A stretch of 48,820 nt of DNA from Bacteriovorax sp. PP10 (GTDB lineage: Bacteria > Bdellovibrionota > Bacteriovoracia > Bacteriovoracales > Bacteriovoracaceae): positions 1-48,820 of the forward strand of contig NZ_JAYGJQ010000004.1 in assembly GCF_035013165.1 (NCBI RefSeq), given 5' to 3'. Each line of letters begins with the position of its first letter. The first letter of the stretch is position 1. Made by a program: the position numbers and the translations under genes. Below the pieces are notes generated by a model that did not search any database, was not told the origin of the DNA, and saw only the letters and a program-made list of their open reading frames with translations. Shown here in pieces: positions 1 to 7,539 of this stretch.

Positions 1-91
1 AAAAAAGAATGAAAGAACGAGAAATAGTTATGTGCTTACTCGAAAAGCATGAGATGATAAAAAGAAAAAGATGCGGATTGGAATACGGTAG

Positions 92-1216
92 ATGAAGAGG
101 AAGTTTTTTTGTGAACACTACAACCTTGGGAATCGTTTGAAAAAGAATGGTCAGGCGGTGAACAATGTTTATGACAACAATAATAGAATTGTTGAAGATG
201 ATAAATATACTTACACTCATGATGATAGCGGGAACTTGGTTAAGAAAGTTAACAAGCAATCTGGGTACACTCATAAGTATGTTTGGGATTATGAGAATAA
301 GCTTCAGTTTGTGACTGAGCATTTGACGGAGAATTCCGGGACACTTAAGACTCATACTTATATTTATGATGTTTTGGGAAGAAGGATTATGAAGGATTCT
401 AATGGGGTGGTTAGGAAGTATGTTTATGATAATGAAGATATTTTATTAGAGTTTGATAATAATGATAGTCTTCAGGCGAAGTTCACTCATGGACCGGGGA
501 TTGATGAGCCAGTTGAGATGTTGAAAGGAAGTCAGAAGTATTTTTATCATACAGATGGGTTAGGTTCGATTACGGCACTGACAGATGGAAGTGGAAATAC
601 AGTTCAGAGTTATAGTTATAATGCTTTTGGAGAGACGAAAGTATTTAACGGTAGTGGAGCCGAGATTAATCCTAGTTCAATGATCCAATCGCCTTATGGC
701 TATACAGGTAGAGAGTGGGATTTGGAAACATCTCAATATTATTATCGAGCAAGATTTTATGATCCAAGAATGGGGAGGTTTATCGCTGTTGATCCAATTG
801 GATTTAATGGTGGCGATGCAAATGTATATAGATATGTTAAAAACAATTCGACTTTTTCAACAGACCCTTCTGGAAAGATACCAGCCGTTATTGTTGTTGG
901 TATAGTGGGAGGCGTTGTTGGGGGAATTACTGGTTATCAAGGCTCTGATGCCAAGTGCTGGGTTGGAAAGTTTATTGATGCAGGACTTGGGGCAGCAACT
1001 GGATTTGCTGGTGGAGTTTTTGCTGCATTTGGGGCAGGTTTTGGGACAGTTCCTTTTGCATGGGGAGCTGTTGCAGCCGAAGGAACAACGTTTCTTGGTG
1101 GAATTGGATCTGCTATAGGCGGAATTGGGATCGGTGCAGGAATTAGTTCATTAGAGCAGTTTGCAATATTATCTGGTAGTAATTATTGTCCTAAAGTTTG
1201 TAAGGTTGCAAAATGA
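92..1216 (+). CDS. 5'-truncated Rhs-family protein, C-terminal core plus variable tip
   Basis: This is the 3' end of an Rhs/YD-repeat gene, a family of polymorphic toxins carrying a beta-cage shell and a variable C-terminal toxin. YD-repeat strands fill residues 1-140. The Rhs core follows with HTDGLGS near residue 152, the YNAFGE segment, a YYYRARFYDP motif, then GRFIAVDPIGF and a DPSG core terminus near residue 260. The last 110 residues are glycine-rich and hydrophobic, as in a membrane-active tip or a linker that has lost its toxin. A typical Rhs protein exceeds 1,000 residues; this frame has a TAG directly before its ATG and starts inside a YD repeat, so it is a truncated copy. The other frames in bases 1-91 are broken by stops. 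The next gene overlaps it by 4 bp. Core assignment is firm; toxin activity is unknown. Confidence 0.8.
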   Translation: MKRKFFCEHYNLGNRLKKNGQAVNNVYDNNNRIVEDDKYTYTHDDSGNLVKKVNKQSGYTHKYVWDYENKLQFVTEHLTENSGTLKTHTYIYDVLGRRIMKDSNGVVRKYVYDNEDILLEFDNNDSLQAKFTHGPGIDEPVEMLKGSQKYFYHTDGLGSITALTDGSGNTVQSYSYNAFGETKVFNGSGAEINPSSMIQSPYGYTGREWDLETSQYYYRARFYDPRMGRFIAVDPIGFNGGDANVYRYVKNNSTFSTDPSGKIPAVIVVGIVGGVVGGITGYQGSDAKCWVGKFIDAGLGAATGFAGGVFAAFGAGFGTVPFAWGAVAAEGTTFLGGIGSAIGGIGIGAGISSLEQFAILSGSNYCPKVCKVAK

Positions 1217-1689
1217 AAAAAATATTTTTCATATTTATCTTTTTCTTTTTTCTGGGAGCAGCATTAATTCTAGCTTATGCAGCAATGATTAGCGAGTTGT
1301 CTGTTCAGCGATTATATATGTCGTGTATGAGCATGGTGTTGATTGTGCCTGTTTATTATGCATTAAAAGAAATTGTTGCCAGTAAAGAGATTAAATATGA
1401 ATTTTATAAAGATGTTTTTATTATTTATTTAAATAGTAATCGTTACAAAGAGATTAAGTTACATGAAGTAGATTCAATATATTTTGAAACACCTTATTCT
1501 CAAGTATTGATTTTTAAAATGTCTAATGGAGAAAAATATAAATATCAACCGTCCGGGCTGGGACCAAAAGTTATACACGAAATCGAAGCATGGTGGGGAG
1601 GGGAGATTATTGGGAAAGAAGATAATTTATCTTATCGACGAATGTTAATTTATTATAATTTTATTCGTAAGGTTTTAAGAAGTCAGTAG
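1213..1689 (+). CDS. Small two-helix membrane protein, candidate Rhs immunity protein
   Basis: A 158-residue protein of no family I recognise. Residues 1-25 and about 35-55 are hydrophobic and should form two membrane helices. The remainder is rich in alternating beta-type residues, resembling a small cytoplasmic PH-like domain (not proven). Its ATG overlaps the stop of the Rhs fragment (ATGA), so the two are translationally coupled. In Rhs loci the gene directly after the toxin tip usually encodes the cognate immunity protein, and a membrane immunity protein would fit the hydrophobic tip. The function is inferred from position only. Confidence 0.55.
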   Translation: MKKIFFIFIFFFFLGAALILAYAAMISELSVQRLYMSCMSMVLIVPVYYALKEIVASKEIKYEFYKDVFIIYLNSNRYKEIKLHEVDSIYFETPYSQVLIFKMSNGEKYKYQPSGLGPKVIHEIEAWWGGEIIGKEDNLSYRRMLIYYNFIRKVLRSQ

Positions 1690-2026
1690 ATAAGCTCTAA
1701 GCAGGATTCTCGTTGCCAGTATTGGTTTACTTGGTGTCACCGACACATAAAAAATTAAAACAACGCTATGACCGTTTTTTTAACAAAGACGGCATTTTTA
1801 ACTTTCGCGTGTTCCTATCGTGACGTGCTTATCTCGTCGTTTCCAGAATTTGTTAATGATTCAAGATCATTTTTACATAGAACTACTTTGCCACTTAATA
1901 AGTTCACATGAAATCGATATTGGTGAAGTTCTAATAAGGTGCAGAGGTAAAGAAAAAATGAATCTTGAGATGTATACAAAGTAATGCCAGTTCAGTTTAA
2001 TTAAATTATTTAAGGTATTAGTTAGT
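1690..2026. other. Intergenic region without a recognisable gene
   Basis: 337 bp of AT-rich sequence with stops in all frames. I see no tRNA-like fold, no strong terminator and no repeat. It may be debris from the Rhs locus. Confidence 0.5.
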
Positions 2027-2944
2027 ATGAAAGAAAATAAATCTTTGTGGGAAAAAATATCAGCATTTGCCCAGTTTTCAATGTATTGTTTTGTTTCAAT
2101 TACTGGAGTTATAATTTCTTATCAAACAATAAAAGAAAGTCAGCTTAATAGGGAGCTTTCTCAGCATCAATCTTTGACTTCATTCATCCCATTAATGGCA
2201 AATACAGATCCTCGGATTTCTGCAGCTTCATGGGAAGTTTATTCACTGAATGAAACTAACGAAGTAAGAAAAAGTATTGTTAAGAAATTTATTATTGATT
2301 CAATACAAAGTAATATCAAGTCAGTCAAAATAAATAAGAAAAGAAATATTGACTCATTAGTTTTAGGTCAAGTTCAAGATTCTTTTGAGACTCTTTGGGG
2401 AGCATTAAGAAAATTAAAAGTTAACCAGAAAGTTGGAAATTCAATATACTTGTTACCTAAAGATTCTGAAGCATGGAAAGATTACTGGGAAAGAAGGCAA
2501 AGCATACATGTGTCTTCACCTGGAAATTGGAGAGAGATAAATAGAGTCTTGTTTAATATGAATGAAGGAGATCAGCTATTTCCAACTTTTCAAAGTGCAA
2601 TAGATCAAAATGTTGGCTTCTCTTATAACTTGTTCAATCAAAATAAAAAAATAGAAAATATTATTGAAAGAAAAATAGATGGGGTTTCTTATTATAAAAT
2701 AATTGGTCCTCAGTTAGAAAATAACCCAGAAGAGTTAAGCATTTTATGCAAAAAATTAACATATAATTCTTCTTTCATAGGTAAGGACTCAGTCATTCCT
2801 AAATTTAATGGAAAAATTGTATTAGGAACAATTGCTAAATATTTAATAGAATACTCTATCGAGTATGGGAAATATGAGAGATTAATGTTGGATGCTGAAC
2901 AAATTGTTTATATTGACACATGTAGAGTTGTTGATTCAGTTTGA
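2027..2944 (+). CDS. Hypothetical membrane-anchored protein
   Basis: A 305-residue protein that I do not recognise. One hydrophobic helix lies at about residues 13-34, followed by a coiled-coil-like stretch (IKESQLNRELSQHQ), so a large soluble domain is tethered to the membrane. The soluble part is rich in Lys, Asn and Ile. The DNA is very AT-rich, like the rest of bases 1-3860, and may be acquired. No clear Shine-Dalgarno sequence precedes the ATG. It stands alone, between the Rhs remnant and a strong hairpin at 3066. Confidence 0.5.
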   Translation: MKENKSLWEKISAFAQFSMYCFVSITGVIISYQTIKESQLNRELSQHQSLTSFIPLMANTDPRISAASWEVYSLNETNEVRKSIVKKFIIDSIQSNIKSVKINKKRNIDSLVLGQVQDSFETLWGALRKLKVNQKVGNSIYLLPKDSEAWKDYWERRQSIHVSSPGNWREINRVLFNMNEGDQLFPTFQSAIDQNVGFSYNLFNQNKKIENIIERKIDGVSYYKIIGPQLENNPEELSILCKKLTYNSSFIGKDSVIPKFNGKIVLGTIAKYLIEYSIEYGKYERLMLDAEQIVYIDTCRVVDSV

Positions 2945-3065
2945 ATAAAATCTATGTAGATTAAAAATATTATACATATTGATTTGGTAGTTATTTTTGA
3001 ATAAATAATTTATTTAAATCATCCAAATGGCATTACAACGAAGCTTACTTATGATGTAGATAAAA

Positions 3066-3110
3066 TCCAACACTTTCCTTGCCACATTATAACAAGGAAA
3101 GTGTGTTGGA
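3066..3110 (+). repeat. Strong stem-loop, 16-bp arms with a 2-nt bulge
   Basis: TCCAACACTTTCCTTG (3066-3081) pairs with CAAGGAAAGTGTGTTGGA (3093-3110) across an 11-nt loop; only two extra bases in the right arm break the pairing. No T-run follows on either strand, so it is not a textbook intrinsic terminator. It could still end transcription from 2027-2944, or be a small mobile-element remnant or structured RNA. Confidence 0.6.
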
Positions 3111-3135
3111 ACCGATTCTTAACATTTGGTAAAAA

Positions 3136-3420
3136 ATGAATATTCTAGAAATAATAGAAACCTTTCATTTGTTTAGATTTTTATCTTTATTTGCAGTAGG
3201 CACTAAGGTTTTTTCGATATGGCCTTATCTGAAAAACTATAAAGGTAAAGTTAGAAGTAAGCGTTTGGCAACTTTTCTATATATTATACCCTCAAGTATT
3301 TTATTGTTATTATGTCTCATTACAAATCATTTCTTCTTTATGGTTTTATTGCTTGTTGAACAAGGTGTAACATCTAATTTGGCAGCAAGAATATTAAAAA
3401 ATGGCATATTGGATCCGTAA
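3136..3420 (+). CDS. Small hypothetical membrane protein
   Basis: 94 residues with a hydrophobic segment at about 10-30 and a strong one at about 48-70, separated by a short basic loop (KNYKGKVRSKR). No family is recognised. It lies 25 bp after the stem-loop and its 3' end runs into the next gene. It may belong with the following gene as a small membrane pair. Confidence 0.4.
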   Translation: MNILEIIETFHLFRFLSLFAVGTKVFSIWPYLKNYKGKVRSKRLATFLYIIPSSILLLLCLITNHFFFMVLLLVEQGVTSNLAARILKNGILDP

Positions 3421-3439
3421 TGGGTTTTATAGGAAGAGA

Positions 3440-3859
3440 ATGAAGGTATTTAGAGTTAGATTCATATTTTGGATGATTATACTTTTTTCACTTCAGGCAA
3501 TGATAGTCGGAAGCAAGATTTATGAAGTTGGTTTTTCTAATTATTTAAAAGAAAATCCAATTTTAGAAGGATTAGATATCATAATTATATTTGTTGGATT
3601 GCTGGTGATTTTTTATAAAGTTGTAATTTCGAGCAACGCTGTTGGTGTCAGTATTGGCACAATCTTTGAGTGGAATAAAATAGCAAGAGTAACGAAGTTT
3701 AAAATTGGACCACTTGTTTTTCTAAAGTTTCATTCTAAGTTCGATGATATAAATACATGTGTGATTCCTTTGTTTGTCTATAGAAAAAAAGAGCTAATAT
3801 CTTTAATTCAAGAATCATTAAAACTAAACTCAATTAAGAATGATACTGACTATATATAG
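3440..3859 (+). CDS. Two-helix membrane protein with PH-like soluble part
   Basis: A 139-residue protein starting at the ATG preceded by AGGA with 5-nt spacing; an upstream ATG at 3401 has no ribosome site and overlaps the previous gene. Two hydrophobic helices (about residues 5-25 and 42-62) are followed by a beta-rich domain. That domain contains IFEWNKIARVTKFKIG, a pattern seen in small PH-like membrane proteins. The layout matches the candidate immunity protein at 1213-1689, so this may be an orphan immunity gene. The function is unknown and the family assignment is by architecture only. Confidence 0.45.
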   Translation: MKVFRVRFIFWMIILFSLQAMIVGSKIYEVGFSNYLKENPILEGLDIIIIFVGLLVIFYKVVISSNAVGVSIGTIFEWNKIARVTKFKIGPLVFLKFHSKFDDINTCVIPLFVYRKKELISLIQESLKLNSIKNDTDYI

Positions 3860-3867
3860 AATTCTAA

Positions 3868-5241
3868 TTAATAACCCCAGACTTGAAACTCACTCAATGA
3901 ATAACCCCACTGCGTGAGTTTCTCTGAGCCTTTCATCCTGACATACCGACCTTTCCCAGAAAGGTCCAATTGAACTACACCACCATGCCCATCGGTTGTA
4001 GAGTAAATCGTCGTCCAGTTTTCTTCATCATCTGAAACTTGAATTTCATAAGATTTCGCAGCAGCATCCCAGTTGAGTGTGGCACCTTTAATAGTGCGGC
4101 TCTCACCAAGGTCTACGCTGATCCATTGAGTGCCAGCTTCCGGGCCTTCAATGCTGCCCCAGCGAGTACCAGGGTTACCATCGAAAGCATAGTCGGCGAT
4201 GAGCCCTGACTCTTCCGTTGAAGAGGCCTTTGCTGGTTTGTCTTTTGATATAAGAGTAGAGACTATCGTTTTGGAAGTGGCCGTTGGGTCTGCATGATAA
4301 TGAGCACCCAGTTTATTTTTTGCACCTGTATTCAAACCTAAAGAATCTAAGTTCCATCTTTTTCCAGTATTGATATCACCTAAGTAAAGTTGATAGCCTT
4401 TACCTTTGCTCGTGCTTGAAAATATCACCTGATCCGCACCCACTGGAGCTGCATCAGAGTTATTGGCCATACAATCATTTATAGAAAGTTCAACAGGTTT
4501 AGCAGAAGGCGTAGTTTTCTTTAAATAGAGTTGATCATTTCTAACATTGGCACTAATCCATTTAGTAAAGAAGACAGTGTCTTCATCTCGAACGATAGGA
4601 TAATAGTTGCTGACCCCAGGCTCTACACTAAAAGGGCAAGTCACTCCAGTTCTCAAATCTTTTTGATAAATACCAGATTCACCATAAGCACCTTTGGTAA
4701 AATAGATGACGTTTCCATCGACTGATGGATAAGACATCGCATTTTCAACTTTGTTATCACCCTTATTGAGGTTGATAGTCTCTTTAGTTTTCAAATCCAT
4801 TTTCATAATGTCGCCATTACTTTTATAGAGAATGCTTTTGCCATCGAAAGAGTATTTTGGATCTTCGTTTTTTGTTTCACCGGATGAATTTGTTAAGTTC
4901 GTAGGAGATTTATCTGAACCAAATTCCCAAGTGTAAACGTTCCAGGTATTTTTTTGTTTTCCCATGAAGACGATTGATTTACCGTCGGGAGAGATGTTGG
5001 CATTCATGGGATCAGTGATTCCCCAAGCTTTGTTACTTAGTTGAGTCAGTTTGCCTTCCGAGAAATCATAGAGAAAAAGTTGTGAGCTTCCATCGCTATA
5101 GTTTTCATATGAATGATAAACGAGTTTTCCTGAAAGAGCAGGAAGAGTAGCACCTGGCTGGTCTTGGGGATTATTCACACATGATGCGTGTGTTGAATTA
5201 AGCGATCCAAGAATTAATAATAAAAGGCCGAGCGTTTTCAT
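3868..5241 (-). CDS. Secreted TolB-like beta-propeller protein with C-terminal discoidin domain
   Basis: 457 residues from the ATG at 5241; a GTG two codons upstream is also open. A signal peptide (KTLGLLLLILGSL) ends near THAS. Residues about 30-310 carry repeated WD40/TolB-type strands such as ANISPDGKSIVFMG, PKYSFDGKSILYKS and SYPSVDGNVIYFTKG, which build a beta-propeller. Residues about 340-457 form an F5/8 type C (discoidin) domain: AFDGNPGTRWGS, then WISVDLGE, YEIQVSDDEENW and the closing FQVWGY. Discoidin domains bind carbohydrate or surface ligands, so this should be an exported binding protein acting on the cell surface or on substrate. It is divergent from the ATPase gene at 5396. 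The domain calls are firm; the ligand is unknown. Confidence 0.85.
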   Translation of the reverse strand: MKTLGLLLLILGSLNSTHASCVNNPQDQPGATLPALSGKLVYHSYENYSDGSSQLFLYDFSEGKLTQLSNKAWGITDPMNANISPDGKSIVFMGKQKNTWNVYTWEFGSDKSPTNLTNSSGETKNEDPKYSFDGKSILYKSNGDIMKMDLKTKETINLNKGDNKVENAMSYPSVDGNVIYFTKGAYGESGIYQKDLRTGVTCPFSVEPGVSNYYPIVRDEDTVFFTKWISANVRNDQLYLKKTTPSAKPVELSINDCMANNSDAAPVGADQVIFSSTSKGKGYQLYLGDINTGKRWNLDSLGLNTGAKNKLGAHYHADPTATSKTIVSTLISKDKPAKASSTEESGLIADYAFDGNPGTRWGSIEGPEAGTQWISVDLGESRTIKGATLNWDAAAKSYEIQVSDDEENWTTIYSTTDGHGGVVQLDLSGKGRYVRMKGSEKLTQWGYSLSEFQVWGY

Positions 5242-5350
5242 GAACACTTATCGGTATAATTTATTTACTTCTTAATAAGAATCTATAATGTGTCATGATG
5301 TACATTACAACATTACTCTTAAAATTCAATGTCTTACGTGGAGTTTTTTG

Positions 5351-5392
5351 TTTTGATAGGTTGACCTATCAAAAACGATAGGATATGCTATC
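5351..5392 (+). promoter_or_regulatory. Tandem palindromic operator candidate before the AAA ATPase
   Basis: Two inverted repeats of the same GATAG-N6-CTATC pattern lie side by side. The first is perfect with 11-bp arms, TTTTGATAGGT (5351-5361) and ACCTATCAAAA (5364-5374). The second is GATAG (5377-5381) with CTATC (5388-5392). Their centres are 22 bp apart, about two helical turns, and the second runs into the ATG at 5396. No Shine-Dalgarno sequence is visible. A dimeric repressor site controlling this gene is the simplest reading; an RNA hairpin blocking initiation is the alternative. Confidence 0.6.
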
Positions 5393-5395
5393 AAA

Positions 5396-6541
5396 ATGAA
5401 GACACTTATAAATTTAGATTTTACAACCAAACTGAGCGAATCATTGGCGCTTAAAAATGGTCTTTTACAAGTAATTATTGGGCCACGACAAGTGGGAAAG
5501 ACTACTACTGTTTTGAAATATCTCGAAGAGAATCATCCTGATAAGTTTCTTTTTTATAGTGCTGACGAAGTATTCAATGCCACTTCGAATTGGATATTAG
5601 AAATATGGTCAAAAGCGCGAAGTGAAAAAAAAATACTCGTGATTGATGAAATTCAAAAGTGCGAGAATTGGTCAGCAGTCATAAAAAAATTATGGGATGA
5701 AGATAAAAGAAATAAAAAAGAATTCCCTTGTATATTGCTCGGATCAAGCTCGTTAGAAATTCAAAAAGGTTTAACAGAAAGTTTAACTGGAAGATTTCAG
5801 CTTCATAAGGCCTATCACTGGAATCACGAAGAATCGGAAAAGGGCTACGGTTTATCATTTGAAGACTATTTAAAATTTGGAGGCTATCCAGGCTCTTACA
5901 ATTTCAAAGATAAAGATGATTGGGCAAAATATGTTAAGCAATCAATCATCCTAACGGTCATTGAAAAGGATATTTTACAATATCATGCTGTAAAAAGTCC
6001 GGCACTCTTCAAGCAGGCCTTCGAAATAATTATGTCTTATCCTGCCCAAGAAATCAGTTACACAAAACTTTTAGGACAGCTTCAGGATAAGGGCAACACT
6101 GAGCTTATCAAATATTATTTAAGTCTCTACGAAGGAGCTTTTCTCGTTAAGGTATTAGAAAAATATTCAGCTAAAAAAATTATCACTAAATCATCAACGC
6201 CAAAAATATTACCTCTGGCACCTTGCCTCTATTATTTAGAAATATTAGATGAGTATAAAAAGGAAGAGTTAGGCCGAGTCTTTGAGCTAGTTGTTGGGGC
6301 ACAGTTGGTTCGAACTGATGAATCTCTTTATTATTGGCGTGAGGGTAGTGATGAAGTTGATTTTGTTTTAAAAAAAGGAAGAAAACTTTACGGCATAGAA
6401 GTAAAAAGTGGACGTAAAAAGTCACAAAAAGGTCTAGAGAAATTTAAAGCTAAATTCCCTGAAGCAAAACTAATAATGATTACATTTGATAATTATAAAG
6501 AGTTTGAAAAAAATCCGATGCAATTCCTGGAAAATTGCTAA
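5396..6541 (+). CDS. AAA-family ATPase with DUF4143 / nuclease-like C-terminus
   Basis: 381 residues, a usual length for the AAA_14-DUF4143 family. Walker A is GPRQVGKT at 29-36, Walker B ILVIDE at about 80-85, and a sensor-like LLGSSS follows near 120. The middle is helical. The C-terminus carries DEVDFVLKKGRKLYGIEVKS (about 323-342), a D...E-x-K pattern of the PD-(D/E)XK-like fold in DUF4143 proteins. The family is common and mobile in bacteria; its cellular role is not settled. Expression is probably controlled by the stacked palindromes at 5351-5392. It converges on oleD with only 8 bp between stops. Family confidence is high; function is not known. Confidence 0.85.
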   Translation: MKTLINLDFTTKLSESLALKNGLLQVIIGPRQVGKTTTVLKYLEENHPDKFLFYSADEVFNATSNWILEIWSKARSEKKILVIDEIQKCENWSAVIKKLWDEDKRNKKEFPCILLGSSSLEIQKGLTESLTGRFQLHKAYHWNHEESEKGYGLSFEDYLKFGGYPGSYNFKDKDDWAKYVKQSIILTVIEKDILQYHAVKSPALFKQAFEIIMSYPAQEISYTKLLGQLQDKGNTELIKYYLSLYEGAFLVKVLEKYSAKKIITKSSTPKILPLAPCLYYLEILDEYKKEELGRVFELVVGAQLVRTDESLYYWREGSDEVDFVLKKGRKLYGIEVKSGRKKSQKGLEKFKAKFPEAKLIMITFDNYKEFEKNPMQFLENC

Positions 6542-6549
6542 TACTGTAT

Positions 6550-7539
6550 TTATTTCTTAGCAAACAACCGATCTAATCCTTCTTCAATAGAAAACTTAGG
6601 TTTGTATCCTAAATCACGTTCAATATTACTATGATTATAGTAATGGGATTTCCCCAATTGCAAGGCCACAAACCTCGTCATTGGTGGGTGTACATCAAAC
6701 TTCCCAATCAGCTTTAAAACCATCTCGATCATAAACCCGATAAAGTAAGCAAGCTTAAACGAAATCTTCTTCGTCACAGGTTTCTCTCCAGAGCGCTTTA
6801 AAAGCTCATTCGTGAAATCCCATAACTTGATCGGCCCCTGTCCTAAAAAATACGCCTTGCCGGCAATAGGAGAGTCTGGAGACAACTCTTCAAGTGCTAA
6901 CACATGAACGTAGGAAGCATTCTCCACATAAGTCACATCAACCAGGTTTTCACCATCGCCAATGATTTTTAATTTTCCTTTTTTGGCCGCTTCGACAACT
7001 CGTGGAACCAGATTCAGATCTCCAGGACCAAAAATAAGATGCGGTCTAATCGCCACAGTCGAGAGTGATCCGCCATTGGCCAGCATCACCATTTTCTCAG
7101 CAATCGCTTTGGTCTCAGCGTACATACTTAAATATCTATCTGGATAATCAATCGACTCATTAGCATTGCAAAGACTTTCTTCGCCAAACGCCACACTCGG
7201 TGTGCTGGTATAAACCATTTTTTTGATATGCCATTTGTGACAGGCCTTAATAATATTTTCAGTCCCAGTCACATTGGTTTTATAAAAGTCTTCGTAGCGT
7301 CCCCACATGCCCACTTGAGAAGCAGTATGAATAACAGCGTCCATTCCCTCTAGAGCAGCTTCAACATCATCGTACTTCGATAAATCACCCTGACGTTGAA
7401 CCACACCCATTTTTTCTAAAGCAGGATAAGTGCTTCTTGAAAAACTATAAACCTCATAACCTTTTGCCAGAAGATCGCGGGCAATATACCCACCTAAAAA
7501 TCCACCTGCACCTGTGACGAGAACTTTAGTTGATTTCAT
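6550..7539 (-). CDS. oleD: OleD-like NAD(P)-dependent 2-alkyl-3-ketoalkanoate reductase
   Basis: A short-chain dehydrogenase of the extended 3beta-HSD/epimerase type, 329 residues from the ATG at 7539; a TTG three codons upstream is less likely. The Rossmann motif TGAGGFLG is at residues 9-16 and the catalytic YAETK (Tyr-x-x-x-Lys) is near 143. In the olefin pathway OleD reduces the 2-alkyl-3-keto acid made by OleA to the 2-alkyl-3-hydroxy acid. It is the last gene of the operon and overlaps oleC by 14 bp. The sequence alone would give a generic epimerase; the oleABC context makes the call. Confidence 0.85.
   Translation of the reverse strand: MKSTKVLVTGAGGFLGGYIARDLLAKGYEVYSFSRSTYPALEKMGVVQRQGDLSKYDDVEAALEGMDAVIHTASQVGMWGRYEDFYKTNVTGTENIIKACHKWHIKKMVYTSTPSVAFGEESLCNANESIDYPDRYLSMYAETKAIAEKMVMLANGGSLSTVAIRPHLIFGPGDLNLVPRVVEAAKKGKLKIIGDGENLVDVTYVENASYVHVLALEELSPDSPIAGKAYFLGQGPIKLWDFTNELLKRSGEKPVTKKISFKLAYFIGFMIEMVLKLIGKFDVHPPMTRFVALQLGKSHYYNHSNIERDLGYKPKFSIEEGLDRLFAKK

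Noticed and set aside
1-91. Upstream continuation of the Rhs frame
   Set aside because: An in-frame TAG lies at 89-91 and the other frames are interrupted, so no continuous coding can be shown.
1707-1721. TTCTCGTTGCCAGTA resembles TTCTCATTGCCAGTA at 47637-47651, as if two ends of one element
   Set aside because: A 14 of 15 match is expected by chance many times in 48 kb, and the flanks do not match.
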